From: Reyranella massiliensis 521
GTDB lineage: Bacteria > Pseudomonadota > Alphaproteobacteria > Reyranellales > Reyranellaceae
NCBI GenBank assembly: GCA_945860205.1
Contig: CAMARK010000003.1
Location: forward strand, 28,881 to 92,880
Length of the DNA: 64,000 nucleotides
Direction of reading: 5' to 3'
Below the pieces are notes generated by a model. The model worked only from the letters and a program-made list of their open reading frames with translations. It did not search any database and was not told where the DNA came from. This document shows positions 18,873 to 28,656 of this stretch, piece by piece. The first letter of the stretch is position 1. Each line of letters opens with the position of its first letter. Made by a program: the position numbers and the translations under genes.

Positions 18873-19853
18873 CTATGCCGCGGCGGTCCCGGCCAGGGCG
18901 CGTGCCATTTCAGACTTCGCCTCGCGATACTGCTGGATCAGGCGGCGGCAGAGGTCGGCGGCGGCGGGAATGTCCTCGATGTTCCCGACGCCGTGGCCCG
19001 CCGTATAGATGTCCTTCCAGCGCTTCTTGTTCTCGGCTGCGGCCACGATTTTGCTGGGGAGAGTCGTGCGCAGTACGTCGAGGTCGATGCCGGCCGCCAG
19101 CAGGCTGGGCGTCAGCCAGTTGGCCGGCGCGCCGTCGATCGAGGCGGTGAGGAAGACGTCGGTCGCGCGCGTCTTCAGGATCATGTCCTTGTGCGCGGCG
19201 GCCGCCATCGCCTCCCGGGTGGCGATGAAGCGCGTGCCGATATAGGCGACGTCGGCGCCCATCGCCTCGGCCGCCAGCACGTCGCGGCCGGTGGTCTGGC
19301 CGCCGGCCAGCACGATGGCGAAGTGATCGCCGAGCTGGCGCACCTCATTCATGAGGGCAAAGGGATTGATGGTGCCGGTATGGCCGCCGGCGCCGCCGGC
19401 CACGGCGATCACGCCATCGACGCCGGCCTCCAGCGCCTTCTCGGCGTGACGATGGTTGGCGATATCGTGCAGCGCCACGGCGCCCCAGCTGTGGATCCGC
19501 TTGATGGCGTCGCCCGGCGCGCCCTTGGAGGTCAGCACCACCGGCACCTTGTACTTCTCGACCAGCTCGAGATCGCCCAGGTAGCGCGGGTTGGAGGCGT
19601 GCACGACCAGGTTCACCGCCCACGGCGCGGGCTTCTTGCCTGAGTCTTCCAGCCGCTTCATGCCCTCCTGCATCTCGTCGAGCCAGGCCTGGAATTCCTC
19701 GCGGCTCCTCGTGCCATGGGCGGGGAAGCTGCCCATCAGCCCCTCGGCGCAGCAGGCCAGGGTGAGTGCGGGGTTGGACACCAGGAACATCGGCGCGGCG
19801 ATGGCAGGGATCGCCATGCGCTCCATCAGCTTCTTCACCTCGGCGCGCGCCAT
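18873..19853 (-). CDS. Nitronate monooxygenase (2-nitropropane dioxygenase-like)
   Basis: MERMAIPAIAAPMFLVSNPALTLACCAEGLMGSFPA...GGQTTGRDVLAAEAMGADVAYIGTRFIAT. Confidence 0.9.
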   Translation of the reverse strand: MARAEVKKLMERMAIPAIAAPMFLVSNPALTLACCAEGLMGSFPAHGTRSREEFQAWLDEMQEGMKRLEDSGKKPAPWAVNLVVHASNPRYLGDLELVEKYKVPVVLTSKGAPGDAIKRIHSWGAVALHDIANHRHAEKALEAGVDGVIAVAGGAGGHTGTINPFALMNEVRQLGDHFAIVLAGGQTTGRDVLAAEAMGADVAYIGTRFIATREAMAAAAHKDMILKTRATDVFLTASIDGAPANWLTPSLLAAGIDLDVLRTTLPSKIVAAAENKKRWKDIYTAGHGVGNIEDIPAAADLCRRLIQQYREAKSEMARALAGTAAA

Positions 19854-19855
19854 GC

Positions 19856-20977
19856 TCAGACCTCTCCCACCGTGGGCGTCGTCGACGTGACGCCGGTATC
19901 GGCCAGTTTCTTCAATTGAGCGTCGTCGTAGCCCAGCAGCTCGCGCAGCACCTCGTCGGTGTGCTGGCCGAGATCGGGACCGGGCCGCTCGATGCTGATG
20001 CCCTTGCCATCGAGGCGATAGGGCAGACCCTTCACCAGGCCGCCGCGCTCGTCGCGGACCAGCGTGACGCCTTGCAGCTTCGTATCGCGCAGCAGGTCGG
20101 CACCATCGTTACAGGGCGCAGCGGCGATACCGCGCGCCAGCAGCGCGGCAACCGCGTCGGCACTGTCGCGGCCAGCACAGAACGCGTCGATAGCCGGATC
20201 CGGCGCGTCGAGCGTGACCGCGATCCAGCGTCCATCCTTGCAGCGATGGGCGTCCTGCTGGGCGACGCCTTCTTCCCTATTGCCGCGCCTTCCGCTGGCG
20301 CGCGCCGGATCGGCCGAGGCTGCCACGATTTCCTCGCCCAGCGTGAAGGACGCGACCTCGCGCTGCGAGAAGTCGAGGAACGCACCCTTGCCGGTGCGAC
20401 GCGCTTCCATGATGGCGGCGATCACGATGCCCGTGGCGAACAGCGACACGATCTGGTCGGGATAGTTCACGTCCATGCCGGAAATGCGCGGCTCCTCGCC
20501 CTCGTAGCCGGTAAGGGACGCGATGCCCGAGGTGGCGTCCAGCGTGCTGCCAAACGAAACGTTCATGCGCTCCGGCCCAGTGTCGCCCTGACTCGAAATG
20601 GCGGCGAAGACGAGACGCGGATTGATCGCGCTCAGATCCTTGTAGCCGAGCGCGGCGCGGTCGAGCACGCCGCGGCGGAAATTCTCGACGACGATATCGC
20701 AGTGAGCTGCGAGCTCGCGAATGACGCGCTGACCCTCGGGCGCCTTGAGGTTGAGCGCGAGCCCGCGCTTGTTGCGGTTGGTGAAGCGGAACTGCGGCGA
20801 GCGGTTCCACCAGCCTTTCTCGTTGTCGGGCTTGCCGACGACGCGGAAGGGATCGAGGTAGGCCCCGGACTCGATCTTGATCACGTCGGCGCCGAGGTCG
20901 GCCAGCATGGCCGAGGTGTTGGCGCCGGCCGTCAGCAGGCCGAAATCGAGGACGCGCACGCCGGCGAGCGCTTTCAT
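19856..20977 (-). CDS. CaiB/BaiF CoA-transferase family protein
   Basis: MKALAGVRVLDFGLLTAGANTSAMLADLGADVIKIESGAYLDPFR...; ATG at 20977. The 531-aa track ORF is over-extended into the upstream gene. Confidence 0.9.
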   Translation of the reverse strand: MKALAGVRVLDFGLLTAGANTSAMLADLGADVIKIESGAYLDPFRVVGKPDNEKGWWNRSPQFRFTNRNKRGLALNLKAPEGQRVIRELAAHCDIVVENFRRGVLDRAALGYKDLSAINPRLVFAAISSQGDTGPERMNVSFGSTLDATSGIASLTGYEGEEPRISGMDVNYPDQIVSLFATGIVIAAIMEARRTGKGAFLDFSQREVASFTLGEEIVAASADPARASGRRGNREEGVAQQDAHRCKDGRWIAVTLDAPDPAIDAFCAGRDSADAVAALLARGIAAAPCNDGADLLRDTKLQGVTLVRDERGGLVKGLPYRLDGKGISIERPGPDLGQHTDEVLRELLGYDDAQLKKLADTGVTSTTPTVGEV

Positions 20978-22068
20978 GCCGCCAGCTCCGGGGCGGGCCG
21001 GGGGGCGAAGGAGCGGCCGTTCCATTGGACGGGGAGCTGCGGCAAGCGGAGTGAGCCGAGCTTGGGATGCGCCATCTCGGTCAGGAACCCGCGCGAAACA
21101 TATTGTTCGGTCTGCAGCAGTTCGGCCGGCGAGAAGATCGGGCCGAAGGGGACTCCCTTGGCCTGCGCCGTCTTCTGGATCTCGGCGCGGGTCTTGTCGG
21201 CGAACCACGGCGTGATGATCTCGTAGAGCCGGGTGATGTTCTGGCGGCGGCCGGCGCGGGTGTTGAACATCGGGTTGGCGAGGCGGGGATCGCCGATCAG
21301 GGCGCGCGTCGCCGGCCATTGCGTGACGGTGTAGACCACGGCCACGTGGCCATCGCGGCAGGGCACGATCTGGAACTCCGAGTTTTTGCCCTCGCGACCG
21401 GGCGAGGTGCCGCCGGCATCTGCGCCGGAGGCCGCCTTCCAATTCACCCATTGCATCACTTCGGCCAGTGACACGCGGACGGCGGGTGCCGTCTGGCCGG
21501 CATCGCGGGCGGCCAGCGCTGCCGAAAGCCCGGTGAAGGCGGTGAGGCCCGCGGCGTAGGAAGCCTGATGGCCGCCCAGACGCAGCGGCTTGCGTTCGGG
21601 TTCGCCCACCATGTGCAGCAGCCCGCCCAGCGCCAGGATCGCGAATTCGCTGACGGGCCGGGTGGCGGCATTCATCTCGGCTGGAAACGCCGCGATCTCG
21701 ATCGGCGTCGCGTGCGAGGCGCGCAGCAAGGGCGCCGAGGTGGCGGGTTCCTCGAACAGCACGGCGTCGGCCTTGTTCAGCAGGCCGGCCAATGCGTTTC
21801 GCCCGGACTCGCTCACGAGGTCGAGCACCAGCGAGCGCTTGGAAGTGTTGAGGAACTGGAAGAGCGCGCTTTCGCCCTGCAGCAGAAACGGCGGCGCGCG
21901 CCGCACCGGATCGCCGCCAAGTGGTTCGATCTTGAGCACATCGGCGCCGAGATCGGCCGCGATCTTGGCGGCGAGCGACGTCGCCAGACGCAGGCAGAGC
22001 GGCACGTTGGCGTCGTTCACCTCGACGATCGTGAAGCGGGCCAACGGCAGGGAGGTATCGTCACTCAT
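20974..22068 (-). CDS. CaiB/BaiF CoA-transferase family protein (divergent)
   Basis: MSDDTSLPLARFTIVEVNDANVPLCLRLATSLAAKIAADLGADVLKIEPLGGDPVRRAPPF...; start at 22068 or 22077; ATGA overlap with the next gene. Confidence 0.85.
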   Translation of the reverse strand: MSDDTSLPLARFTIVEVNDANVPLCLRLATSLAAKIAADLGADVLKIEPLGGDPVRRAPPFLLQGESALFQFLNTSKRSLVLDLVSESGRNALAGLLNKADAVLFEEPATSAPLLRASHATPIEIAAFPAEMNAATRPVSEFAILALGGLLHMVGEPERKPLRLGGHQASYAAGLTAFTGLSAALAARDAGQTAPAVRVSLAEVMQWVNWKAASGADAGGTSPGREGKNSEFQIVPCRDGHVAVVYTVTQWPATRALIGDPRLANPMFNTRAGRRQNITRLYEIITPWFADKTRAEIQKTAQAKGVPFGPIFSPAELLQTEQYVSRGFLTEMAHPKLGSLRLPQLPVQWNGRSFAPRPAPELAA

Positions 22069-22117
22069 CTTCTGCATATCGTGGCGTGTGCTACTGTCGC
22101 GGTCTACGGAGGACTTG

Positions 22118-23332
22118 ATGGCACAGACCGGCAATCACAAGGGACTCACATTCGGCATCTTCCTGGCGCCGTTCCATCGCGTCGGTGAGAATCCGACGCT
22201 CGGCATGGCACGCGACATGGAGCTGATCGAATGGATCGACGAGCTAGGCTACGACGAGGCCTGGATCGGTGAGCACCATTCCGCCGGCTGGGAGACCATC
22301 GCCTCGCCGGAAGTCTTCATCGGCGCCGCCATCGAGCGTACGCGCTACATCCGCCTCGGCTCCGGCGTGACCAGCCTGCCGTATCACCATCCGCTGATGG
22401 TGGCGAACCGCTTCGTGCAGCTCGACCATATGTCCCGTGGACGGACGATGCTGGGTTGCGGTCCCGGCGCACTGCCGTCCGACGCCTACATGATGGGCAT
22501 CGAGCCCTCGACCCAGCGGCCGCGCATGGAAGAGGCGCTGGCCGCCATCATGGCGCTGCTCAAATGCGAAGAGCCGGTCACCATGAAGACCGACTGGTTC
22601 GAGCTGAAAGAGGCGCGCCTGCATCTGGCGCCCTACAGCTATCCGCATTTCCCGATCGCCTGCGCCAGCACCATCACGCCCTCGGGCATGATCGCCGCCG
22701 GCAAGCATGGCCTCGGTGTGTTGTCGATCGGCGCCGGCATCCCGGGCGGGCCGGAGATGCTGGGCAAGCAGTGGGGAATCTACGAGGAGACCGCGGCCAA
22801 GCACGGCCACACGGCCGACCGTTCCAAATGGCGTGTCGTGGTGAATGCGCACGTGGCTGATGACGACGAGCAGGCGCTGCGCGAGGTCCATGCCGGCGAA
22901 CGTAACGAGACCGTGACCTATTTCGAGGACACCTTGGGCCGCCCGCCTGGCCGCGCCGACGATCCGCTGCGTGACGGCGTGAAGATGGGCACGACGCTTG
23001 TGGGTAATCCCGACACCGTGGCCAAAGGTATCGAGCGGCTCCTGGGCTACTCCAACGGCGGCTTCGGCGGCGTGCTGTTCCGTGCCCACGAATGGGCGAG
23101 CCGCGAAAGCACCCTCCGCTCCTACGAGCTGTTTGCGCGTTATGTGATGCCGCGCTTCCAGGGCTCGCTCGACACGATCGTCAACTCGAACCAGTGGGCC
23201 AAAGATAATCGCAAGGGCATCTTCGGGCCCAACGTGGCCGCCGTTAAGAAGGCCTTCACCGACGCCGGTCGCGAGGCGCCCGACGAGTTCCGTGCCCGCA
23301 CGCCGGGCGCACGAGATGTCGCCAACGACTGA
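22118..23332 (+). CDS. LLM class flavin-dependent oxidoreductase
   Basis: MAQTGNHKGLTFGIFLAPFHRVGENPTLGMARDMELIEWIDELGYDEAWIGEHHSAGWETIASPEVFIGAAIERT...; ATG at 22118. Confidence 0.92.
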   Translation: MAQTGNHKGLTFGIFLAPFHRVGENPTLGMARDMELIEWIDELGYDEAWIGEHHSAGWETIASPEVFIGAAIERTRYIRLGSGVTSLPYHHPLMVANRFVQLDHMSRGRTMLGCGPGALPSDAYMMGIEPSTQRPRMEEALAAIMALLKCEEPVTMKTDWFELKEARLHLAPYSYPHFPIACASTITPSGMIAAGKHGLGVLSIGAGIPGGPEMLGKQWGIYEETAAKHGHTADRSKWRVVVNAHVADDDEQALREVHAGERNETVTYFEDTLGRPPGRADDPLRDGVKMGTTLVGNPDTVAKGIERLLGYSNGGFGGVLFRAHEWASRESTLRSYELFARYVMPRFQGSLDTIVNSNQWAKDNRKGIFGPNVAAVKKAFTDAGREAPDEFRARTPGARDVAND

Positions 23333-23446
23333 GGGCGGGGACTAGAACCGCTGGCATCGTTTTTCGCAGCGAAAGAGCGGACTTTCCTGTGAGGCCCCGA
23401 TCCCCCAACATGTGCACCGCACAATGACCAGGGGGATGGCTCACCG

Positions 23447-24619
23447 ATGAGCATCAAGGGCAAAGCCTACATTGCGGGTATCTACGAGCATCCGACGCGG
23501 CTCGCGAAGGATATCTCGCTGGCGCAAATCCACGCCCAGTGCGCCAAGGGTGCGCTCGAGGACGCCGGCCTCACCAAGGACGATGTCGACGGCTATTTCT
23601 GTGCCGGCGACGCGCCCGGCCTCGGGCCGATGTCGATGGTCGAGTACATGGGGCTGAAGCCGCGCCATGTCGATTCGACCGACACCGGCGGCTCCTCCTA
23701 CGTGCTACATGTCGGCCACGCGGCCGAGGCGATTGCCGCCGGCAAGTGCAAGGTGGCGCTGATCACCTTGGCCGGCCGGCCGCGCGCCGAAGGCATGGCG
23801 ACCGGCACGGTGCCGCGTTCGCGCGGCGGCACGCCGACGCCGGACGAGCCGTTCGAATTCCCCTATGGGCCGACGGTGGTGAACATGTACGCCATGTGCG
23901 CCATGCGCCACATGTACGAGTTCGGCACGACGGCCGAGCAGCTCGCCTGGATCAAGGTCGCGGCCTCGCACCATGCCCAGCACAATCCGCACGCGCTGCT
24001 GCGCGACGTGGTGACGGTCGAGGAGGTGGTGAATTCGCCGATGATCTCCGATCCGCTGCACCGGTTGGACTGCTGCGTCATTACCGACGGCGGCGGCGCG
24101 ATCGTGGTCGTGGCGCCGGAGATCGCAGCCAAGCTCAAGCGGCCCAAGGTCAAGCTGATCGGCGCCGGGGAGTTCGTGAAGACCCAGATGGGCGGCAAGG
24201 TCGATCTCACCTATTCGGGTGCGCGCGTCAGCGGTGCCGCTGCCTTCGCCGAAGCGGGCGTAAAACCCGCCGACATCAAGTACGCCTCGATCTACGACAG
24301 CTTCACCATCACGGTGCTGATGCAGCTTGAAGACCTCGGCTTCTGCGAGAAGGGCAAGGGCGGCGCCTTCGTGGCCGACGGCAACCTGATCGCAGGCACC
24401 GGCAAGCTGCCGTTCAACACCGACGGCGGCGGCCTCTGCAGCAACCATCCCGGCAATCGCGGCGGCCTTACCAAGGTGCTGGAAGCAGTCCGACAGTTGC
24501 GCGGCGAGGCCCATCCCGCGGTGCAGGTGAAGAACTGCAATCTCGCCGTCGCGCACGGCACGGGCGGCTCGCTCGGCCTGCGCCACGGCAGCGCCACCGT
24601 CATTCTGGAGAGGGAGTAG
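23447..24619 (+). CDS. Thiolase-like / acetyl-CoA acetyltransferase family protein
   Basis: MSIKGKAYIAGIYEHPTRLAKDISLAQIHAQCAKGALEDAGLTKDDVDGYFC...NTDGGGLCSNHPGNRGGL...VAHGTGGSLGLRHGSATVIL. Confidence 0.9.
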   Translation: MSIKGKAYIAGIYEHPTRLAKDISLAQIHAQCAKGALEDAGLTKDDVDGYFCAGDAPGLGPMSMVEYMGLKPRHVDSTDTGGSSYVLHVGHAAEAIAAGKCKVALITLAGRPRAEGMATGTVPRSRGGTPTPDEPFEFPYGPTVVNMYAMCAMRHMYEFGTTAEQLAWIKVAASHHAQHNPHALLRDVVTVEEVVNSPMISDPLHRLDCCVITDGGGAIVVVAPEIAAKLKRPKVKLIGAGEFVKTQMGGKVDLTYSGARVSGAAAFAEAGVKPADIKYASIYDSFTITVLMQLEDLGFCEKGKGGAFVADGNLIAGTGKLPFNTDGGGLCSNHPGNRGGLTKVLEAVRQLRGEAHPAVQVKNCNLAVAHGTGGSLGLRHGSATVILERE

Positions 24620-24622
24620 ATC

Positions 24623-25018
24623 ATGGCCGATACCAAAGAGCGCAAGCTGCCGGCGCCGGCGGTTAGCCAGGAGACGCAGGCCTATTGGGATGCCGCCGCC
24701 AAGGGCAAGCTGCTGGTGCGCAAGTGCACGAGCTGCAACCAGGCGCATCACTACCCGCGCACGATCTGCCCGTTCTGCTTCAGCGACAAGACGGAGTGGA
24801 TTGAGGCTTCGGGCAAGGGCACGCTCTATTCCTACAGCGTCATGCGCCGCGCTCCGGTGCCCTACGCCATGGCCTATGTGACCCTGGCCGAGGGCCCGCG
24901 CATGGTGACCAACATTGTCGATTGCGACTTCGACAAGTTGAAGTGCGAGCAGGCGGTGAAGCTGGTGTTCAAGCCGACCGACGGCGGCCCGCCGCTGCCG
25001 ATGTTCACGCCGGCCTAA
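24623..25018 (+). CDS. Zn-ribbon OB-fold (DUF35) acyl-CoA-associated protein
   Basis: ...GKLLVRKCTSCNQAHHYPRTICPFCFSDKTEWIEASGKGTLYSYSVMRR..., CxxC-CxxC ribbon next to the thiolase. Confidence 0.92.
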   Translation: MADTKERKLPAPAVSQETQAYWDAAAKGKLLVRKCTSCNQAHHYPRTICPFCFSDKTEWIEASGKGTLYSYSVMRRAPVPYAMAYVTLAEGPRMVTNIVDCDFDKLKCEQAVKLVFKPTDGGPPLPMFTPA

Positions 25019-26352
25019 GGCGCCACGGCAAAGATGTAGCGGTCGGGCCGCAGCAGCGCGGCGCGCACGCCTCGCTCAGTGAGCCAGTCCTGACCGACAC
25101 CGGGCAGGAGCACGGCGTCCGGCCTTAGGTGCGTCAGCAATGACGTCTCGCCGACGATGGCGAAGCGCTGGCCGATGGCATCGTCCATCAGCCGGCCATC
25201 TGCAAGGCGCGGCTGTGGGAAGATCGTACCGACCGGGGGTGGCCCGTCGCTGCGGCAGCCCGGGCCGAGCTGCGGTTGGGGGAAATCGAAAACCTCCGCT
25301 CCGGCGGCGAAGCGCTGGTCGCGCTTTGCTGCCGCGGCGGGATCGGTTTCCTGCAGCACGGCGCCCAGCCTGACCGCCAATTCGATGAATGCGCGGACGT
25401 GCGGCAGGCGCTCGCTCTCGTAGGTGTCGAGCAGGCGGTCATCGGCGCCGTCCCTGACGACGGCAGCGAGCTTCCAGGCGAGGTTGGCGGCATCGCGCAG
25501 ACCTGCACACATGCCCTGGCCGAGAAAGGGTGGCGTCTGGTGGCAGGAATCGCCGGCCAGCAGCAGCCGGCCCTGGCGCCAGCCTTCCTGGACGACCGAA
25601 TGAAAGGTGTAGACGGCGGCGCGTTCGAGCGCCGCGTCTGCCGGCCCCAGCCAGCGTGCCATCATCGGCCAGAAGACCGCGGGCTCGGTGAGGCGGGCAG
25701 AATCGTCGTCTGGCATCAGCATGATCTCCCAGCGCCACCGTCGGCCGCCGACATGCACGATCGTCATCGGCCGGGCCGGATCGCAGAGCTGGATCGTGTG
25801 ATCGGGCAGGTCGCGCACGCGCGGCTGGTCGAGGTCGCACAGCAGATCGACCACGAGCCAGGGCTGATGCAGGCCGAGGTCGTGCTGGCGACTGCCGATC
25901 GCGCGGCGCACCAGTGAGCGCGCGCCATCGCAGCCCACCACGTAGCGGGCGTCCAGGTCATCGACCGAACCGATTTCATGGCCGAGATGGACGTGCACAT
26001 TGGGAAACCGCGCGATGCCGGCGCGCAGGGTCTCTTCGAGAATCGGTTGGTGGAAATACCAGTTGCCCGCCCAGCCATGCGGGCCCGGGCCGTCGAGGCC
26101 GCGGCGGACCATGAGCGGTCGGCGGTCGGCGTTGACGAAGTGCATACCCTTGGACGAGGCGCGCGCCGCAGCAGCAACACGGCCGGCGAGGCCTACCGAC
26201 TGGAAGATGCGCATGATCTCGCCGTCGAAATGCACGGCGCGCGGCAGCGGATGGATCTCACGCTCGCGGTCGTAGATGTCGACCGCTAGACCGGCCTGGC
26301 CCAGCAGGTTGGCCAGCAACGCGCCGACTGGTCCGCAACCGATGATGGCCAC
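25015..26352 (-). CDS. FAD-dependent aromatic monooxygenase (MhpA-like)
   Basis: AIIGCGPVGALLANLLGQAGLAVDIYDRE...LLAGDSCHQTPPFLGQGMCAGLRDAANLAWKL. Confidence 0.9.
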   Translation of the reverse strand: MAIIGCGPVGALLANLLGQAGLAVDIYDREREIHPLPRAVHFDGEIMRIFQSVGLAGRVAAAARASSKGMHFVNADRRPLMVRRGLDGPGPHGWAGNWYFHQPILEETLRAGIARFPNVHVHLGHEIGSVDDLDARYVVGCDGARSLVRRAIGSRQHDLGLHQPWLVVDLLCDLDQPRVRDLPDHTIQLCDPARPMTIVHVGGRRWRWEIMLMPDDDSARLTEPAVFWPMMARWLGPADAALERAAVYTFHSVVQEGWRQGRLLLAGDSCHQTPPFLGQGMCAGLRDAANLAWKLAAVVRDGADDRLLDTYESERLPHVRAFIELAVRLGAVLQETDPAAAAKRDQRFAAGAEVFDFPQPQLGPGCRSDGPPPVGTIFPQPRLADGRLMDDAIGQRFAIVGETSLLTHLRPDAVLLPGVGQDWLTERGVRAALLRPDRYIFAVAP

Positions 26353-26437
26353 GTCAGTAGAAGCGGCTATGGCGGACCTCCCCCGTAGGCACGACGATCA
26401 TAGAGCAGGAAGGCACGGCGTGTGCTAGTGATTCACC

Positions 26438-28135
26438 ATGTCCAACCTCGATCCCGTCACCTTGACCGTCATCCAGAACGGCCTGATCCAGGTCTGTAAC
26501 GAAATGGACTTGGCTTTCGTTCGTGCAGCTTTCTCGCCGGTGATTTCCGAGGGCATGGACCGCTCCGACGGTATTTACGACGCAACCGACGGGTCCCTGA
26601 TCGCCCAGGGCGAGCTCGGGTTGCCGGTGTTCGTCGGCACCATGCAATTCTCGACCCGCGCCGTCATCGAGCGGGTGAAAAGCCACTATGCAGGAAAGGT
26701 GGAGCCGGGTGACGTCTTCATCGTCAACGATCCTTACCTTGGCGGCACCCATCTGATGGACGTGCGGTTCGTGAAGCCGTTTTTCTACAAGGGCGAGGTC
26801 TTCGCCTGGCTCGCCAATACCGGTCACTGGCCCGACGTCGGCGGCATGGTGCCCGGCGGCTTTTCGGCCAGCGCCACCGAGGTCGAGCAGGAAGGGCTGC
26901 GTCTGCCGCCGGTGAAGTTCTTCAAGAAGGGCGAGATGGACCAGGAGATCCTGTCCATCATCCTGTCCAACATCCGCATCGCCGATCAGCGGATCGGCGA
27001 CATCAAGGCCCAGGCCGCGGCGCTCACCACCGGCGAGGTGCGGCTGACCGCGCTGATCGACCGCTACGGCGCCGATGTCGTGCGCGCGGCGATCGCCGAG
27101 ATGCGCCACCGCGCCGAGCGCCAGATGCGGGCCAAGATCGCCGGCATTCCCGATGGTATCTACGAGGGCACCTCGCAGGTCGACAGCGACGGCGTGGTCG
27201 ACGAGCCGCTCACCATCCGGATGAAGGTCACCAAGAAGGGCGACGAGCTGCTCTTCGACATGACCGGGTCGAGCCCGCCCTGCCGCGGGCCGATGAACAG
27301 CGTCATCGCCACCACCAAGTCGGCGATCTACCTCGCCATAAAGCACGTCTTTCCCGAGGTGCCGATCAATGCCGGCACCTTCGAGCCGCTGAAGATCATC
27401 GAGCCCGAGGGCACGTTCCTTTATGCGAAGTATCCACGGCCGGTCTCGGGTTGCGCGGCCGAGGTGAGCCAGCGCATCGCCGAGGCGGTGTTCGCGGCCC
27501 TTACCAACGCCATTCCCGACATCCTGTTCGCCGCACCCGCTGGCACGTCAGGCAATCTCGGCGTCGGCGGCTTCGATCCCGAGCGCAACCGCTCCTACAT
27601 CATGTATCTCTTTACCGGCGGCGGTTACGGCGGCTTCAAGGGCGGCGACGGTCTCAGCAACGGCTGTTCGACCATCGGCATTTCCAAGATGCCGCCGGTC
27701 GAAGTGCTGGAGCAGTTCTATCCAATCCTGTTCGAGGAATTCTCCCTGTGCGAGGGCTCCGGCGGCGCCGGCGAGTTCCGCGGCGGCTTCGGCATCAACT
27801 ACGCCATCAAGCTCCGTCGCGGCGAGGCCCGGGTCTCGATGGTGATGGACCATGGCCGCACCGGCCCGCAGGGCGCGCTGGGCGGCGATGCCGGCGGCGT
27901 CAATACCGTCGTGGTGACGCAAGGCGGCAAGACCTACCGGCCGCCGCATCTTTCCAAGGACCAGGACATCGAGATCGGCGTCGGTGACGTGGTGCGCGTG
28001 TCGACGCCGGGCGGCGGCGGCTTCGGCGATCCCGGCCGGCGCGATCCCGCGCTGGTCACCCGAGACGTGGCGCGCGGCTACTACACCGCCGAACAGGCGC
28101 GTGAGAAGTTCGGGCCGCGGACCGCCGCCGAATGA
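26438..28135 (+). CDS. hyuB: Hydantoinase B/oxoprolinase family protein (HyuB-like)
   Basis: MSNLDPVTLTVIQNGLIQVCNEMDLAFVRAAFSPVISEGMDRSDGIYDATDGSLIAQGELGLPVFVGTMQ... Confidence 0.93.
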   Translation: MSNLDPVTLTVIQNGLIQVCNEMDLAFVRAAFSPVISEGMDRSDGIYDATDGSLIAQGELGLPVFVGTMQFSTRAVIERVKSHYAGKVEPGDVFIVNDPYLGGTHLMDVRFVKPFFYKGEVFAWLANTGHWPDVGGMVPGGFSASATEVEQEGLRLPPVKFFKKGEMDQEILSIILSNIRIADQRIGDIKAQAAALTTGEVRLTALIDRYGADVVRAAIAEMRHRAERQMRAKIAGIPDGIYEGTSQVDSDGVVDEPLTIRMKVTKKGDELLFDMTGSSPPCRGPMNSVIATTKSAIYLAIKHVFPEVPINAGTFEPLKIIEPEGTFLYAKYPRPVSGCAAEVSQRIAEAVFAALTNAIPDILFAAPAGTSGNLGVGGFDPERNRSYIMYLFTGGGYGGFKGGDGLSNGCSTIGISKMPPVEVLEQFYPILFEEFSLCEGSGGAGEFRGGFGINYAIKLRRGEARVSMVMDHGRTGPQGALGGDAGGVNTVVVTQGGKTYRPPHLSKDQDIEIGVGDVVRVSTPGGGGFGDPGRRDPALVTRDVARGYYTAEQAREKFGPRTAAE

Positions 28136-28656
28136 GCCTGCTTCGGCGACAGGCTTTGGCCCTGCCAGTGGCGATGGCGGCGGGTAGCGCCGCGGCGCAG
28201 ACCGTATGGATTCCCGTGTCGGGCGCCGACAATTCCTTTTATGTCGAGATGCCGGGGACGCCCCTCTACAAAGTGATCGACACGACGACGCCGGGCGGCA
28301 CGCCTTTCGTCTATCACTCCTACAGTCTCGAATACCGGCGGCTGTCGTTCGTGGCGCAGACCACGCTCTATCCCGCCGGGGTCGATGTGACGAAGCCGCG
28401 CGTCAATCTGCAGATCGCGCTCGACGACCGCGCCCAGCGTCTGGAAGGCGGCAAATGGAGCAAGGTCGACTGGCGCGACGTGCAGGGCGCTACCGCCGTC
28501 GAATCGATCGGTCCCATCGCCGGCGGCAGCGCGCTGCGGCAGCTTTCGCTGCTGAAGGGCCGCCGCTTCGTGTCGCTGGGCTATCTCGCGCCGGCCGACG
28601 CCATGCGCGCGCCCGAGGCCGAACGCTTCTTCCGCTCGCTGAGGCTCACCGCATGA
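28132..28656 (+). CDS. Hypothetical exported protein
   Basis: MSLLRRQALALPVAMAAGSAAAQTVWIPV..., twin-Arg/signal-like N-terminus; ATGA overlap with hyuB. Confidence 0.65.
   Translation: MSLLRRQALALPVAMAAGSAAAQTVWIPVSGADNSFYVEMPGTPLYKVIDTTTPGGTPFVYHSYSLEYRRLSFVAQTTLYPAGVDVTKPRVNLQIALDDRAQRLEGGKWSKVDWRDVQGATAVESIGPIAGGSALRQLSLLKGRRFVSLGYLAPADAMRAPEAERFFRSLRLTA

Noticed and set aside
19856-21451. 531-aa single protein as called in the track
   Set aside because: The N-terminal portion is an out-of-frame read of the upstream CaiB gene; the real start is ATG 20977 (MKALAGVRVLDFG).
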